From Nitrospira sp. LK70 (GTDB lineage Bacteria; Nitrospirota; Nitrospiria; Nitrospirales; Nitrospiraceae): a stretch of DNA of 64,000 nucleotides. Positions 53,850 to 61,887 of the stretch are shown piece after piece. Positions within the stretch are counted from its first letter, which is position 1. Each line of letters begins with the position of its first letter. The DNA lies in NCBI GenBank assembly GCA_011090425.1, contig PHGD01000003.1:47540-111539 (forward strand), written 5' to 3'. The notes beneath the pieces are model-generated. The model was not told the origin of the DNA. It worked only from the letters and a program-made list of their open reading frames with translations, and made no database searches. The translations under genes and the position numbers were made by a program.

Positions 53850-54746
53850 ATGAACAAACTCATCAAGAAAGCCAACGTCCTCATCGAAGCCCTGCCGTAC
53901 ATTCGCGCGTTTCGCGGAAAGACCGTGGTCGTCAAGTACGGCGGCCATGCGATGACGGACTCGTCCCTTAAGGAACGGTTTGCCCAAGATGTCGTACTGC
54001 TCAAGTACGTGGGCATTAACCCGGTCATCATTCACGGCGGTGGACCTCAAATCGATAAGATGCTCGACCGACTCGGCATCGAGGCCAAGTTCCGACACGG
54101 CGTCCGGATCACCGATGAAGCCACGATGGAAATCGTGGAAATGGTCCTGGCAGGCAAAATCAACATGGAGATTACGGATCTCATCAACCGTCATGGTGGC
54201 AGCGCCGTCGGGTTGAGCGGCAAGGACGGAGGGTTGATTCTCAGCAAGCCGCTGACGGCGAAGGCCTGGGCAGAAAGCCTGGACCGGGATTTGGATAGAG
54301 AAGACGGCGAAGGCGACTTCGGACTGGTGGGCGACATTGAAAAGGTCGACCCTGGTTTGTTACGTAACCTTCAGGACGACCATTATATCCCGGTGATCGC
54401 TCCGATCGGAACGGATCGTGAGGGTAATACGTACAACATCAATGCCGATCTCGTCGGCGGAGCCATGGCCGGGGCCCTGCGCGCGGAGAAACTCCTCATG
54501 ATGACCGATATCAAAGGCATTCGCGACGCCAACGGACGTCACCTATCCACCGTGTCGCGTAAAGATGTGCAGCGCATGATGAAGAAGGGGACTATCACGG
54601 AGGGGATGATCCCGAAAGTCCGTGCTTGTTTGGACGCCTTGGCCGAAGGGGTCGGAAAAGCTCACATTATCGACGGGCGTATTCCCCACGCCATTCTGCT
54701 TGAAATCTTCACGCACAAGGGCATTGGGACCGAGATCGTAAACTAA
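53850..54746 (+). CDS. argB: Acetylglutamate kinase
   Basis: Phosphorylates N-acetylglutamate in arginine biosynthesis, 298 residues. The amino-acid-kinase fold is clear: VVVKYGGHAMTDSSLKERFA, PVIIHGGGPQIDKML, VGLSGKDGGLILSKPL, NINADLVGGAMAGALRAEKL and a C-terminal TEGMIPKVRACLDAL. The N-terminal helix and KFRHGVRITD suggest an arginine-sensitive hexameric form, though this is inference. Gap of 83 bp from hslU; no other arg gene in the window. Confidence 0.97.
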   Translation: MNKLIKKANVLIEALPYIRAFRGKTVVVKYGGHAMTDSSLKERFAQDVVLLKYVGINPVIIHGGGPQIDKMLDRLGIEAKFRHGVRITDEATMEIVEMVLAGKINMEITDLINRHGGSAVGLSGKDGGLILSKPLTAKAWAESLDRDLDREDGEGDFGLVGDIEKVDPGLLRNLQDDHYIPVIAPIGTDREGNTYNINADLVGGAMAGALRAEKLLMMTDIKGIRDANGRHLSTVSRKDVQRMMKKGTITEGMIPKVRACLDALAEGVGKAHIIDGRIPHAILLEIFTHKGIGTEIVN

Positions 54747-54770
54747 TTCTCCCGTTGACGGACCACCCAC

Positions 54771-55637
54771 GTGCCCGCTGATCGCAACTACATCAACAAC
54801 GACCTGCATCACCTGGTGGGAGAGCGACATCCCCTATCCTCTCCAGTCCGCTTACAGCAGACAGAGGTCTACCTGCGTCGCCGATTCTCGGAGGCCGAGC
54901 TCGCCGTCACTTCGCATGAATTCGAGGCATTGGGCAAGACCTATCGTAATGTCATCGGAACTGCGCGATCCACCTCCCGGCGCGACGAACGAGCGCCTCC
55001 CCTGATTCTCGCCGCCCACTTCGACACGGTCGAAGGGTCTCCCGGTGCCGACGACAACGCCAGCGCCCTCGTCGTGATCCTGGACGTGGCACGCCGGATC
55101 CAATCGATAAACCTAGCGCGACCGATCCGCTTCATCGCCTTCAATTTGGAGGAACACAACCTCCTTGGCAGCTTGGCCTATACCTCATTCCTAGGAAAGA
55201 ACCATCAGGCCATTCAAGGAGCGATCGTGTTGGAATGTGTCGGCTACGCCAGCCATCAAGATGGTTCGCAGAAGATTCCCCCCGGTGTGCCTATCGCCGT
55301 TCCTACGATCGGGAATTTTCTTGCTGTCATCGGGAACGAGCGGTCACAAGCTTTGACCGGCTCCGTCGTCCAGGCTATGAAACCGCACCTCCCAATAGTT
55401 CCACTCGTCGTGCCGGGTAACGGCGAAAAACTCCCCGACACCAGACGCAGCGACCACACCTCGTTCTGGGAGCAAGGGTTCCCAGCCGTCATGCTCACCG
55501 ACACAGCGAACTTCCGTAATCCCCACTACCATCGGCCAACTGACAGTCTTGATACATTGAACCTGGACTTCATCGCCTCCGTAGCCGATGGGGTCATGGC
55601 AGCCGTCATTGCACTGGCCGGTCAACCAACTGCATAG
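54771..55637 (+). CDS. M28-family metallopeptidase
   Basis: Zinc aminopeptidase-like protein of 288 residues starting at GTG 54771. Zinc-ligand motifs are in order: LAAHFDTVEGSPGADDNASA (His, Asp), NLEEHNLLGS (catalytic Glu pair), VLECVGY, and NPHYHRPTD with the last His. No signal peptide is visible, so it may act in the cytoplasm. It follows argB by 24 bp, but no acetyl-amino-acid deacylase motif links it to arginine metabolism. Confidence 0.88.
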   Translation: MPADRNYINNDLHHLVGERHPLSSPVRLQQTEVYLRRRFSEAELAVTSHEFEALGKTYRNVIGTARSTSRRDERAPPLILAAHFDTVEGSPGADDNASALVVILDVARRIQSINLARPIRFIAFNLEEHNLLGSLAYTSFLGKNHQAIQGAIVLECVGYASHQDGSQKIPPGVPIAVPTIGNFLAVIGNERSQALTGSVVQAMKPHLPIVPLVVPGNGEKLPDTRRSDHTSFWEQGFPAVMLTDTANFRNPHYHRPTDSLDTLNLDFIASVADGVMAAVIALAGQPTA

Positions 55638-55639
55638 CT

Positions 55640-55795
55640 TTATCGACCGACTTGGTCCACATCAAGCGCCTGGCTGAGATCGATAAGACCTTGCTGGAAC
55701 AGGATACCGCGCTGGGGGACCTCTACGAGAAATTGCAGCCGCTGCTGCAACCGCCGCCCGAGGCAGCGTTAGGATCGCTCTTGACAGGTGCGTGA
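55640..55795 (+). pseudogene. C-terminal fragment of an unidentified gene
   Basis: In one frame the segment reads VHIKRLAEIDKTLLEQDTAL, then GDLYEKLQPLLQPPPEAALG, and ends at TGA 55793. It looks like a coiled-coil protein tail with no start of its own. It lies at the entrance of the defence-island debris and could be the leftover of a restriction-modification subunit, but I cannot identify it. Confidence 0.4.
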
Positions 55796-55901
55796 CTAAC
55801 CGCAAGAATCCCGCACCAGCACATAGCTCATCACTGCGCACTATACCGGTCAGCATACTCAATAATTGGACGGACCGGAACGAGTAAGCTTAGGAGACCT
55901 G

Positions 55902-56813
55902 ATGGCGATTCCCGACTACCAAACCGTCATGCTGCCGCTCCTTCGCTTCCTAGGGGACGGAAACGAGCACAACATTGGCGAAGTCGTAGAATCGCTGGCC
56001 GCCGAATTCGACCTTTCCGCAGGTGAACGTCAGCAACTTCTCGAAAGCGGACAACAGACGATCATTCGGAATCGCGCTGGCTGGGCTCGTACCTACCTCA
56101 AGAAAGCCGGCCTCATCGAGTCCACCCGTCGTGGGTTCTTCCGCATCACGAGACGCGGTCAATCGGTTCTCGCGTCGAAGCCTGGATGCGTCGACGTCAA
56201 GTATCTTGAGCGGTTTCCTGAGTTTGTGGCGTTTCGAGAATTGCGCCACGAGCGGGCTGATGAATCATCGGCACCCATTGACTCTCAAGCTGACGCGACG
56301 CCGGAGGAGGCACTTGACGCGGCCTACCAACGTTTGCGGCTGGATCTCGATGCTGAACTTCTCGATCAAGTCAAGAATGCGTCGCCCTCGTTCTTTGAAC
56401 GCCTCGTCGTGGAATTGTTAGTTCGTATGGGGTACGGCGGTACCCTCCGCGATGCCGGTCAGGCAGTCGGGCGAATCGGCGATGGAGGAATCGACGGCAT
56501 CATCAAGGAGGATCGACTCGGCCTGGATGTGATCTACATCCAGGCAAAGCGTTGGGAGTCGACAGTTGGCCGCCCAGAGATTCAAAAGTTTGCCGGGGCC
56601 CTTCAAGGACACCGTGCTCATTAGGGCGTGTTCATAACGACTTCGACGTTTTCCAGCGACGCTCTCGAGTTCGCCTCGCGCATCGACAGCAAGATCGTGC
56701 TCATTGATGGATCAGCCCTCGCCAAGTACATGATCGATCCCGGCGTCGGTGTTTCCACAACCCGATCATATGAGGTGAAGAAGATTGACTCGGATTACTT
56801 CAGCGAAGAGTGA
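55902..56813 (+). pseudogene. mrr: Mrr-type restriction endonuclease split by an in-frame TAG
   Basis: The 5' part (ATG 55902, GGAGACC upstream) has the winged-helix Mrr N-domain (MLPLLRFLGDGNEHNIGEVV) and the PD-(D/E)xK-type catalytic core (FFERLVVELLVRMGYGG, IGDGGIDGII, VIYIQAKRW). At 56622-56624 a TAG falls between HRAH and GVFITTSTFSSDALEFAS; the same frame then continues for 62 codons with typical Mrr sequence to TGA 56813. Only one nonsense change separates it from a full ~303-residue Mrr. The QAK motif is upstream of the stop, but the C-terminal sheet would be missing. Mrr enzymes cut methylated DNA. Confidence 0.88.
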
Positions 56814-56951
56814 GCGTGTGTCGCCCGCTGCATGCTGAGCGTTATGGGTGGTTGGGTTTCAGAGATCCAGGCCGGTGAATTTCATACAAGCCGCCGCTTC
56901 CGCGATCTCTTCCAGTCCCTGCTGCACCACGCGTTCGCGGGGGAATTATGA
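56814..56951 (+). pseudogene. hsdS 3'-end relic, copy 1
   Basis: The frame directly after the mrr stop encodes WVSEIQAGEFHTSRRFRDLF and then LFQSLLHHAFAGEL before TGA. This is the characteristic C-terminus of type I restriction specificity subunits (coiled coil plus SLLHRAF.GEL). Its stop overlaps the start of the next gene as TTATGA. No DNA-recognition domain remains. Confidence 0.78.
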
Positions 56952-57274
56952 CCACATTTCCTTGTCCCTATCTCAACGCCGGTGTGGAACTGACAGACGA
57001 GCGTGAGCAGCATATCCGCGACAAGCATCCAGAACTCTTGCCCACATACCGCGAGCATCTGATCCGTACTTTGGCTGATCCCGATGAAGTGCGAAGGGAT
57101 TCCCACTTCCCCAACAACCTGCTGTTTTCCCGCTGGTTTCCTGACGTAAAAGACGGTAAATTCGTCGTTGTGGTGGTGGTTGCTGATCCTCCTCCCTCTG
57201 AGCGGAGATGGATCGTGACTGCGTATGTGGCTCGGCAACTCTCAGGAGGAACCGTGACATGGAAACGTCCCTGA
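56948..57274 (+). CDS. Putative toxin-like protein (PBECR-style) paired with DUF2283
   Basis: A 108-residue protein (ATG overlapping the hsdS relic stop). Motifs: ELTDEREQHIRDKHPELL, then HLIRTLADPDEVRRD, SRWFPDVKDGKFVVVVVV and IVTAYVARQL. The layout (His/Asp-rich helix, then a beta sheet ending in W-T-A-Y) resembles small RelE/EndoU-like nuclease toxins of the PBECR group, but no catalytic set is proven. It overlaps the DUF2283 gene by 16 bp, the usual arrangement of toxin-antitoxin-like pairs. Confidence 0.7.
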   Translation: MTTFPCPYLNAGVELTDEREQHIRDKHPELLPTYREHLIRTLADPDEVRRDSHFPNNLLFSRWFPDVKDGKFVVVVVVADPPPSERRWIVTAYVARQLSGGTVTWKRP

Positions 57275-57498
57275 CGGTTGAGTACGACAAGGCCGGCGAT
57301 ATTCTGTACCTCGGAAAGACCAAACCCTATCCCGAGCAAGAGTCCGAGGAATTGGCCTACGGGGTGGTTGCTCGGCTCAATCCGCAGACACATGATCTTG
57401 AGAACCTGGAAATCCTCTTTTTCTCTTCTCGTATTGCGAAGGGGGAGACGGTTCACTTGCCGGTCACTGCCGAGTTCCACCTGCCCAAAGCTGGATGA
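57259..57498 (+). CDS. DUF2283-family protein (possible antitoxin)
   Basis: A 79-residue protein from ATG 57259 with AGGAGG upstream. The DUF2283 hallmark LTVEYDKAGDILYLGKTKPY and ELAYGVVARLNPQTHDLENL are clear. The family is a small all-beta protein, often encoded next to DUF4258- or RelE-like genes, so an antitoxin or ligand-binding role is likely. It is translationally coupled to the 108-residue protein upstream. Confidence 0.82.
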   Translation: METSLTVEYDKAGDILYLGKTKPYPEQESEELAYGVVARLNPQTHDLENLEILFFSSRIAKGETVHLPVTAEFHLPKAG

Positions 57499-57502
57499 AT
57501 AG

Positions 57503-57622
57503 GCTTTCGCCCCCCGCGTCGCCGAGATTCTGACGATGGAAACCCTGCAAGCCTCCTCCCGCCGCCGGCTGGATGACCTGGTCCACTCCATGCGCCACCG
57601 CGCGTTCCAGGGCGAACTGTGA
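57503..57622 (+). pseudogene. hsdS 3'-end relic, copy 2
   Basis: Immediately after the DUF2283 gene, a frame encodes RVAEILTMETLQASSRRRLD, then DLVHSMRHRAFQGEL and TGA at 57620. It aligns residue for residue with copies 1 and 3. This copy has the longest uninterrupted hsdS tail. The next gene starts four bases after its stop. Confidence 0.8.
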
Positions 57623-57625
57623 CAG

Positions 57626-57907
57626 ATGACCATCAGGTTCTACATCGATCCAGAAACCGGCCTACCGCACATTTATGGTCATGCGGTAGATGAGGAAGAA
57701 GTGGAAGAGGTCTTGCGCGCGCCTGGGGAAGATCGTCCAGGTCGAGAAGGATCTCGAACGGCGATCGGACAAACGCGAGCCGGTCGCTATCTGCGAGTGA
57801 TCTATGTACCTGATCCTGGACCTGATGGTATATTTGTCATCACGGCCTATCAGTTAATCGGTAAGCCACTGACGGCCTATCGGAGACGACGGAGAAAGAA
57901 GTTATGA
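57626..57907 (+). CDS. DUF4258-like small toxin candidate
   Basis: A 93-residue protein: IRFYIDPETGLPHIYGHAVD, EEEVEEVLRAPGEDRPGREG, RAGRYLRVIYVPDPGPDGIF, VITAYQLIGKPLTAYRRRRR. The His-anchored first helix and terminal V-I-T-A-Y with basic tail fit DUF4258/BrnT-like RelE-fold proteins, many of which are RNase toxins. It overlaps the next small gene by 4 bp (ATGA). Confidence 0.75.
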   Translation: MTIRFYIDPETGLPHIYGHAVDEEEVEEVLRAPGEDRPGREGSRTAIGQTRAGRYLRVIYVPDPGPDGIFVITAYQLIGKPLTAYRRRRRKKL

Positions 57908-58104
57908 CCACCCAGAATAAGTTTCCTCCTGGCTGGGACGAGGCGCGTGTTCGTCGAGTACTGACTCACTACGAACAACAGACGGAGGAAGAGGCGGTTG
58001 CCGAGGACGAAGCCGCGGCCGAAGACGAAACCCAGACGGTTATGGAAATCCCCACCGCGTTAGTACCCGCTGTCCGCGAGTTGATCGCGAAACGGCAACG
58101 ATAG
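57904..58104 (+). CDS. Small acidic partner protein (antitoxin-like)
   Basis: A 66-residue acidic protein: FPPGWDEARVRRVLTHYEQQ, then a Glu/Ala/Asp-rich stretch (EEEAVAEDEAAAEDETQTVM) and EIPTALVPAVRELIAKRQR. The acidic linker and the short C-terminal helix are typical of small antitoxins that pair with DUF4258 proteins. Coupled by ATGA to the gene above. Confidence 0.72.
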   Translation: MTTQNKFPPGWDEARVRRVLTHYEQQTEEEAVAEDEAAAEDETQTVMEIPTALVPAVRELIAKRQR

Positions 58105-58121
58105 ATTGGTCCCTGCTTGTT

Positions 58122-58232
58122 GCCTTCCGCGTAGCCGAGACTCGGTCCATGGAATCTCCGCAAGCCGCTTCTCGCCGCTGACTGCATGAACTCTTTCATC
58201 TCCTTCTCCACCGCGCGTTCCAGGGAGTCCTT
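58122..58232 (+). pseudogene. hsdS 3'-end relic, copy 3
   Basis: A frame reads RVAETRSMESPQAASRR, stop TGA at 58179, then LHELFHLLLHRAFQGVL and runs into the next ATG (58233). It matches copies 1 and 2 but carries an in-frame stop and a damaged end. It again sits directly in front of a small gene cassette. Confidence 0.75.
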
Positions 58233-58793
58233 ATGACGAGCGAAAAGACATCCACCGGCTGGTCGGTCATTCGCCGCCATCTGAACACACAGTCGAAGGC
58301 GGCCTTACTGGCGCTGATCAAAGACCTCTACAATGCATCCTCCGGCAATCGCAATTTCCTGGATGCTCGCGTTCAGGTCGAGGTTGGCACCGGGACAGCC
58401 ATCGAGAAGTACCGGCGTGTGATCATCGAGCAGTTCTATCCCCTGCGAGGATTTGGGAAACTCAAACTGACTGAGGCGCGCAAGGCCATCCGCGATTACC
58501 GCAGGGCTACGGGTGACTTAGCAGGCACGATCGATCTGATGCTGACCTACGTGGAGAACGGCACGCGGTTCACGCGAGATTTCGGCGACATCAACGGGGC
58601 CTACTACAACAGTCTCGAATCCGTCTTGCGTGAGATGACGCAGCTCTTGCGAAAGGAAGAGCCCGCGCTGTATCCGCGGTTCCGGGAACGGATTCAAGAT
58701 CTAGAAGCTCACGCCGACTCTATCGGTTGGGGCTATGGCGACGCCCTGAGGGACCATGTCCGCTTGCTCGAAACAGAGCTGGGGAGCGAATGA
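58233..58793 (+). CDS. DUF6155-like protein
   Basis: A 186-residue mostly helical, charged protein (VIRRHLNTQSKAALLALIKD, LYNASSGNRNFLDARVQVEV, RFTRDFGDINGAYYNSLESV). The start and the Lys-Ala-Leu-Leu-Ala-Leu-Ile-Lys-Asp-Leu-Tyr segment match DUF6155, a family of unknown function. It overlaps the next gene by 4 bp (ATGA). It lies behind hsdS relic 3. Confidence 0.72.
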   Translation: MTSEKTSTGWSVIRRHLNTQSKAALLALIKDLYNASSGNRNFLDARVQVEVGTGTAIEKYRRVIIEQFYPLRGFGKLKLTEARKAIRDYRRATGDLAGTIDLMLTYVENGTRFTRDFGDINGAYYNSLESVLREMTQLLRKEEPALYPRFRERIQDLEAHADSIGWGYGDALRDHVRLLETELGSE

Positions 58794-59062
58794 AATCCGC
58801 CTATATCACACGGCAGGGCCAGTTCCTGGCCTACCGCCACCACTACTCAATCGTGAACGGCTGCGCGCCGTCAGAGGCAGACATGCAGCGGTTCTTCCAG
58901 GTGACTGCGCCGAGCGTGCATCAGATGATGTTCACACTGGAGCGGCGCGGCGTTATTCGACGCGTTCCCGCCCAGGCGCGCAGCCTCACCGTGATCGTTC
59001 CGCCGGAATCGTTGCCCTCGTTGCAACGCCCCCAAGGAACCGGTTTCAAAGATCGACTCTGA
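58790..59062 (+). CDS. Winged-helix LexA-like DNA-binding protein
   Basis: A 90-residue protein. ITRQGQFLAYRHHYSIVNGC and APSEADMQRFFQVTAPSVHQMMFTLERRG-like text (in two helices) form a LexA-type winged helix-turn-helix: helix, turn after APSE, recognition helix around APSVHQMMFTLE. There is no protease domain. The likely role is control of this cassette. Start ATG 58790 overlaps the DUF6155 stop. Confidence 0.75.
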   Translation: MKSAYITRQGQFLAYRHHYSIVNGCAPSEADMQRFFQVTAPSVHQMMFTLERRGVIRRVPAQARSLTVIVPPESLPSLQRPQGTGFKDRL

Positions 59063-59077
59063 TTGCGTTCTCCAGCC

Positions 59078-59635
59078 ATGTGCACCACTGTCCAGGAAGC
59101 TCTCTTGAAGATCATCCACGAGATCGAGGCTTGCGGCCAAGCCAATCCGACGAAGTTGACTGTGTTGAAGAAGTGGCTGGCACGGCCGGAGCGACTGTCC
59201 GCCTTCGCCCTCTGGATCGCAGGTCAGGCTGTTTCACGCAAAGGACAAAAGGGTGGAGCAGCAGCGGCGCTGTTCCAGGAAGCACGCTTGTTGTTGGCGG
59301 GGCTGGACAAGATCACAGCAAAACTCAACCGACGGACGGCGCAGAGGCTGCACGAACGTCTGCGGAGCTTTCAAGATGAATACAGGAACCAGCGGTGGGG
59401 ACCGGTGCGCATCGTTCACAACCGGAACCTGCTCCTGGTAGAGGAAGCGTTGAGCATCTGCCTGTGGCATATTGATTCACCTTCCCACGGGTATAAACTG
59501 GCGGCAGATTACTGCCGGCACTACGACTTCCGATACGGCCACAGCTTGAATGGTCCGAGTCGCGCGAGAATTGAGGACATCGTCCGGTTCATGTCCGCCG
59601 TCGAAGCTCTGGAGGTTAAGCGGAAGTGTCCTTGA
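59078..59635 (+). CDS. Hypothetical protein of the third cassette
   Basis: A 185-residue, basic, largely helical protein (EALLKIIHEIEACGQANPTK, RLLLAGLDKITAKLNRRTAQ, DIVRFMSAVEALEVKRK). A TTG at 59063 would add five residues. It follows the winged-helix gene by 15 bp and has no recognisable family. It closes the island; after it, 59636-59772 is empty. Confidence 0.65.
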   Translation: MCTTVQEALLKIIHEIEACGQANPTKLTVLKKWLARPERLSAFALWIAGQAVSRKGQKGGAAAALFQEARLLLAGLDKITAKLNRRTAQRLHERLRSFQDEYRNQRWGPVRIVHNRNLLLVEEALSICLWHIDSPSHGYKLAADYCRHYDFRYGHSLNGPSRARIEDIVRFMSAVEALEVKRKCP

Positions 59636-59772
59636 TCACTCTTCGGCGAGAGGAATTCACAATCCCTGTTGTTACCAGGCTACGGTTGCGCGAGATGGAT
59701 TGAGTGCGACGGGAACCAAAGCATTCCCAAGTACGTGCAGTGACTCTGTTTAGCCTCCCTTGCTATCCGTGA

Positions 59773-61887
59773 TTACTGTTCCCAGTCAAAGGCAGCCGGT
59801 CGGTCGGTTCGATGCGGGCGCATCGGTCGTTCTAAATCTTCACGGAATGTCGTGGCAAATTCACTGCGAACATAGGCATCAAAAATCAGTCGGTTGCCCA
59901 GTGCGAGTCGAAGGGGCGTCTGGTGTTGACTGGATGGCTTTTGTTCAACCCTCATGATTTCTGCATTAGAGTATCCGATGCGATCGGCGTGGCTGTAGAC
60001 CGCATCGCGGCAGCGGGTGACTGTGAGGCAGAAACTACCGACGATGTATTTTGCCGGCACGAGAATACTGTATCGAAGGACGGTGCTGAATCCGCCGGCG
60101 ACGAGCCCGATTTTTGAGACGATGTCGTCGTTCGCTCCCTCCCCGGAGCTTAAGTAGACTGGGAAAGCATTTGGGTAGCGAAGATCGACAAAGGCCTGCC
60201 CGATGCTGGGCCCAGCAATCCCAAGGACTTTGATCACCCGATAACGATGATGCCACAGTATCCGGGAAGCGGCAGCGCTTCTTTGAACCCCGCCGCTGTG
60301 ACCGGCCAGATAGATTCGGTCATCGGGATCTGCGTTATCCATTCCATGGGAAAGATTGAACATTGACCAGGCGACATCGATCGCTGTTCCATGCCGGTAC
60401 GGTGGACTATAGACATCGTACATAGAAGGATAGGTCTGTTGTGCGAAAGCCGTCCATAAACCAGTATCCTGTCCCCACTTGTGGCCGCCATAAATACCGC
60501 GAGACAGAAATATCTTTCGGCGTAGCCCGAGTGGTAACTGGCCCGGTTCAGACCAATCCGAACCCCAGTTATACTGAAACGCTTGGCCCACCAATGGCGT
60601 TTCTGTCAAGAATCTATAGACGCTTGCCGCAATCCCCCGGCGAGGTCGCCCAAACTCCACGGCTAAAGCATCCTGGGCATTGATGAAGGTTTGAAGCGGA
60701 TAATTTAAGGGATCCCGCCCGGCAACAAGCGCCGCCCCAAGACTGAACGGCAGCTTCGTAATCTCGAATGCCGCGTTCTTTAATCCAATAGCTGCTGAAA
60801 ATGGATAACCTGCCCAATTCGAGGCCGCCGACCAAAGTGGAGTACGGTCAGAATTCACTTCGAGCTTCTCCTCTTTGTGCCGGGGAGCCGGTGTCGCTTC
60901 ATTGGCATAGACGAGGTCGTATCCCAGAAATTGTGTGATGGTCGTCTCCTTGTCCGGCTCGAGCCAGTCTGCGAAATAGAACGTGACACCGTAACGGATG
61001 AGTGTGCGATCTTCATCCCATGGAAGCTGATAGCCAAGGATGATGATCCGATGCTGGTGGCGTCGCCTCGGCTCAGTCTGACTGGAGATATTCGTAATAA
61101 GGTCGGGAAGCTTCTTTGTATACAGGTTGTCCGGCTTGGTAATCATCTTGTACAAACTGCGCTGTTCCCTGCAGAGCGATTCTGGTTTACCACACCATTG
61201 TGAGGAACCATCGTCACGAACGTGTTCTACGAACATTCCGAACCTGGATGATAGGCCGATGAATGCGCTACGTTGTTCGGTCTCATCCGGCTGTAAAGGT
61301 TTGTTCGCCAGCGCCTGAAACAGTTGAGAGGAATGCACGAACTCTTCAAATCGATTCAGTGAATGATCCGGGTTTGTTGGATCGAGAGAATAGCTGGCCA
61401 TCCATTTCTGCCCCGCCTGCCGTAGCCAAAACTCGGCGGGTGGTTGTCCGGGTTTCAATGGCTCTACATACTGAGCCCCGGCCTGGCGCATCTGGAGTTT
61501 AGTGGGCACGAAGCCGTCTTTCTTGGTTTCCTGGGAAGGTGGCTCACAGTGCCGTCCCGTCAAATGATCGTGTACCCGGGTCGCAAGGCGCTCATCATCC
61601 TCATTATTGGAGAACTCGGGTCGCTTTGAAGAAACGCCCATCTCGAACTCAGCGGCGGCGATCGCCAGCTCGAAACGCCGCTGCAGGGCGCGGATCGAGT
61701 CCTGTGCCATGATGCCGTCCGAGGGAAGATCCTCAACAACGGTTTTGACAATCCGGTCTAAAGGAAGGACGCAGTGCGAAGCGTCAGGCGAAGCTGTCCC
61801 CTCTGAGTCGATTGAGATGTAGTAAGGCAAGTGCGACGAGCAGCCTAGAATAAGGAAGCCCGATCCTGAAAGAATAGCGGTAACCAT
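59773..61887 (-). CDS. Exported lipoprotein with alpha/beta-hydrolase motif
   Basis: A 704-residue protein with a lipoprotein-type start (AILSGSGFLILGCSS). A long N-terminal region of unknown fold is followed, near residue ~520, by DRIYLAGHSGGVQRSAAASR, whose GHSGG is a GxSxG nucleophile elbow of serine hydrolases. IKVLGIAGPSIGQAFVDLRY follows, and a candidate Asp/His pair lies in TRCRDAVYSHADRIGYSN. It is probably a surface or periplasmic esterase/lipase-like protein. The substrate is unknown and nothing nearby explains it. Confidence 0.7.
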   Translation of the reverse strand: MVTAILSGSGFLILGCSSHLPYYISIDSEGTASPDASHCVLPLDRIVKTVVEDLPSDGIMAQDSIRALQRRFELAIAAAEFEMGVSSKRPEFSNNEDDERLATRVHDHLTGRHCEPPSQETKKDGFVPTKLQMRQAGAQYVEPLKPGQPPAEFWLRQAGQKWMASYSLDPTNPDHSLNRFEEFVHSSQLFQALANKPLQPDETEQRSAFIGLSSRFGMFVEHVRDDGSSQWCGKPESLCREQRSLYKMITKPDNLYTKKLPDLITNISSQTEPRRRHQHRIIILGYQLPWDEDRTLIRYGVTFYFADWLEPDKETTITQFLGYDLVYANEATPAPRHKEEKLEVNSDRTPLWSAASNWAGYPFSAAIGLKNAAFEITKLPFSLGAALVAGRDPLNYPLQTFINAQDALAVEFGRPRRGIAASVYRFLTETPLVGQAFQYNWGSDWSEPGQLPLGLRRKIFLSRGIYGGHKWGQDTGLWTAFAQQTYPSMYDVYSPPYRHGTAIDVAWSMFNLSHGMDNADPDDRIYLAGHSGGVQRSAAASRILWHHRYRVIKVLGIAGPSIGQAFVDLRYPNAFPVYLSSGEGANDDIVSKIGLVAGGFSTVLRYSILVPAKYIVGSFCLTVTRCRDAVYSHADRIGYSNAEIMRVEQKPSSQHQTPLRLALGNRLIFDAYVRSEFATTFREDLERPMRPHRTDRPAAFDWEQ

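Noticed and set aside
55640..55795. Assignment of this fragment as HsdM or HsdR
   Set aside because: Position would fit a restriction operon, but the short coiled-coil tail has no motif that proves it.
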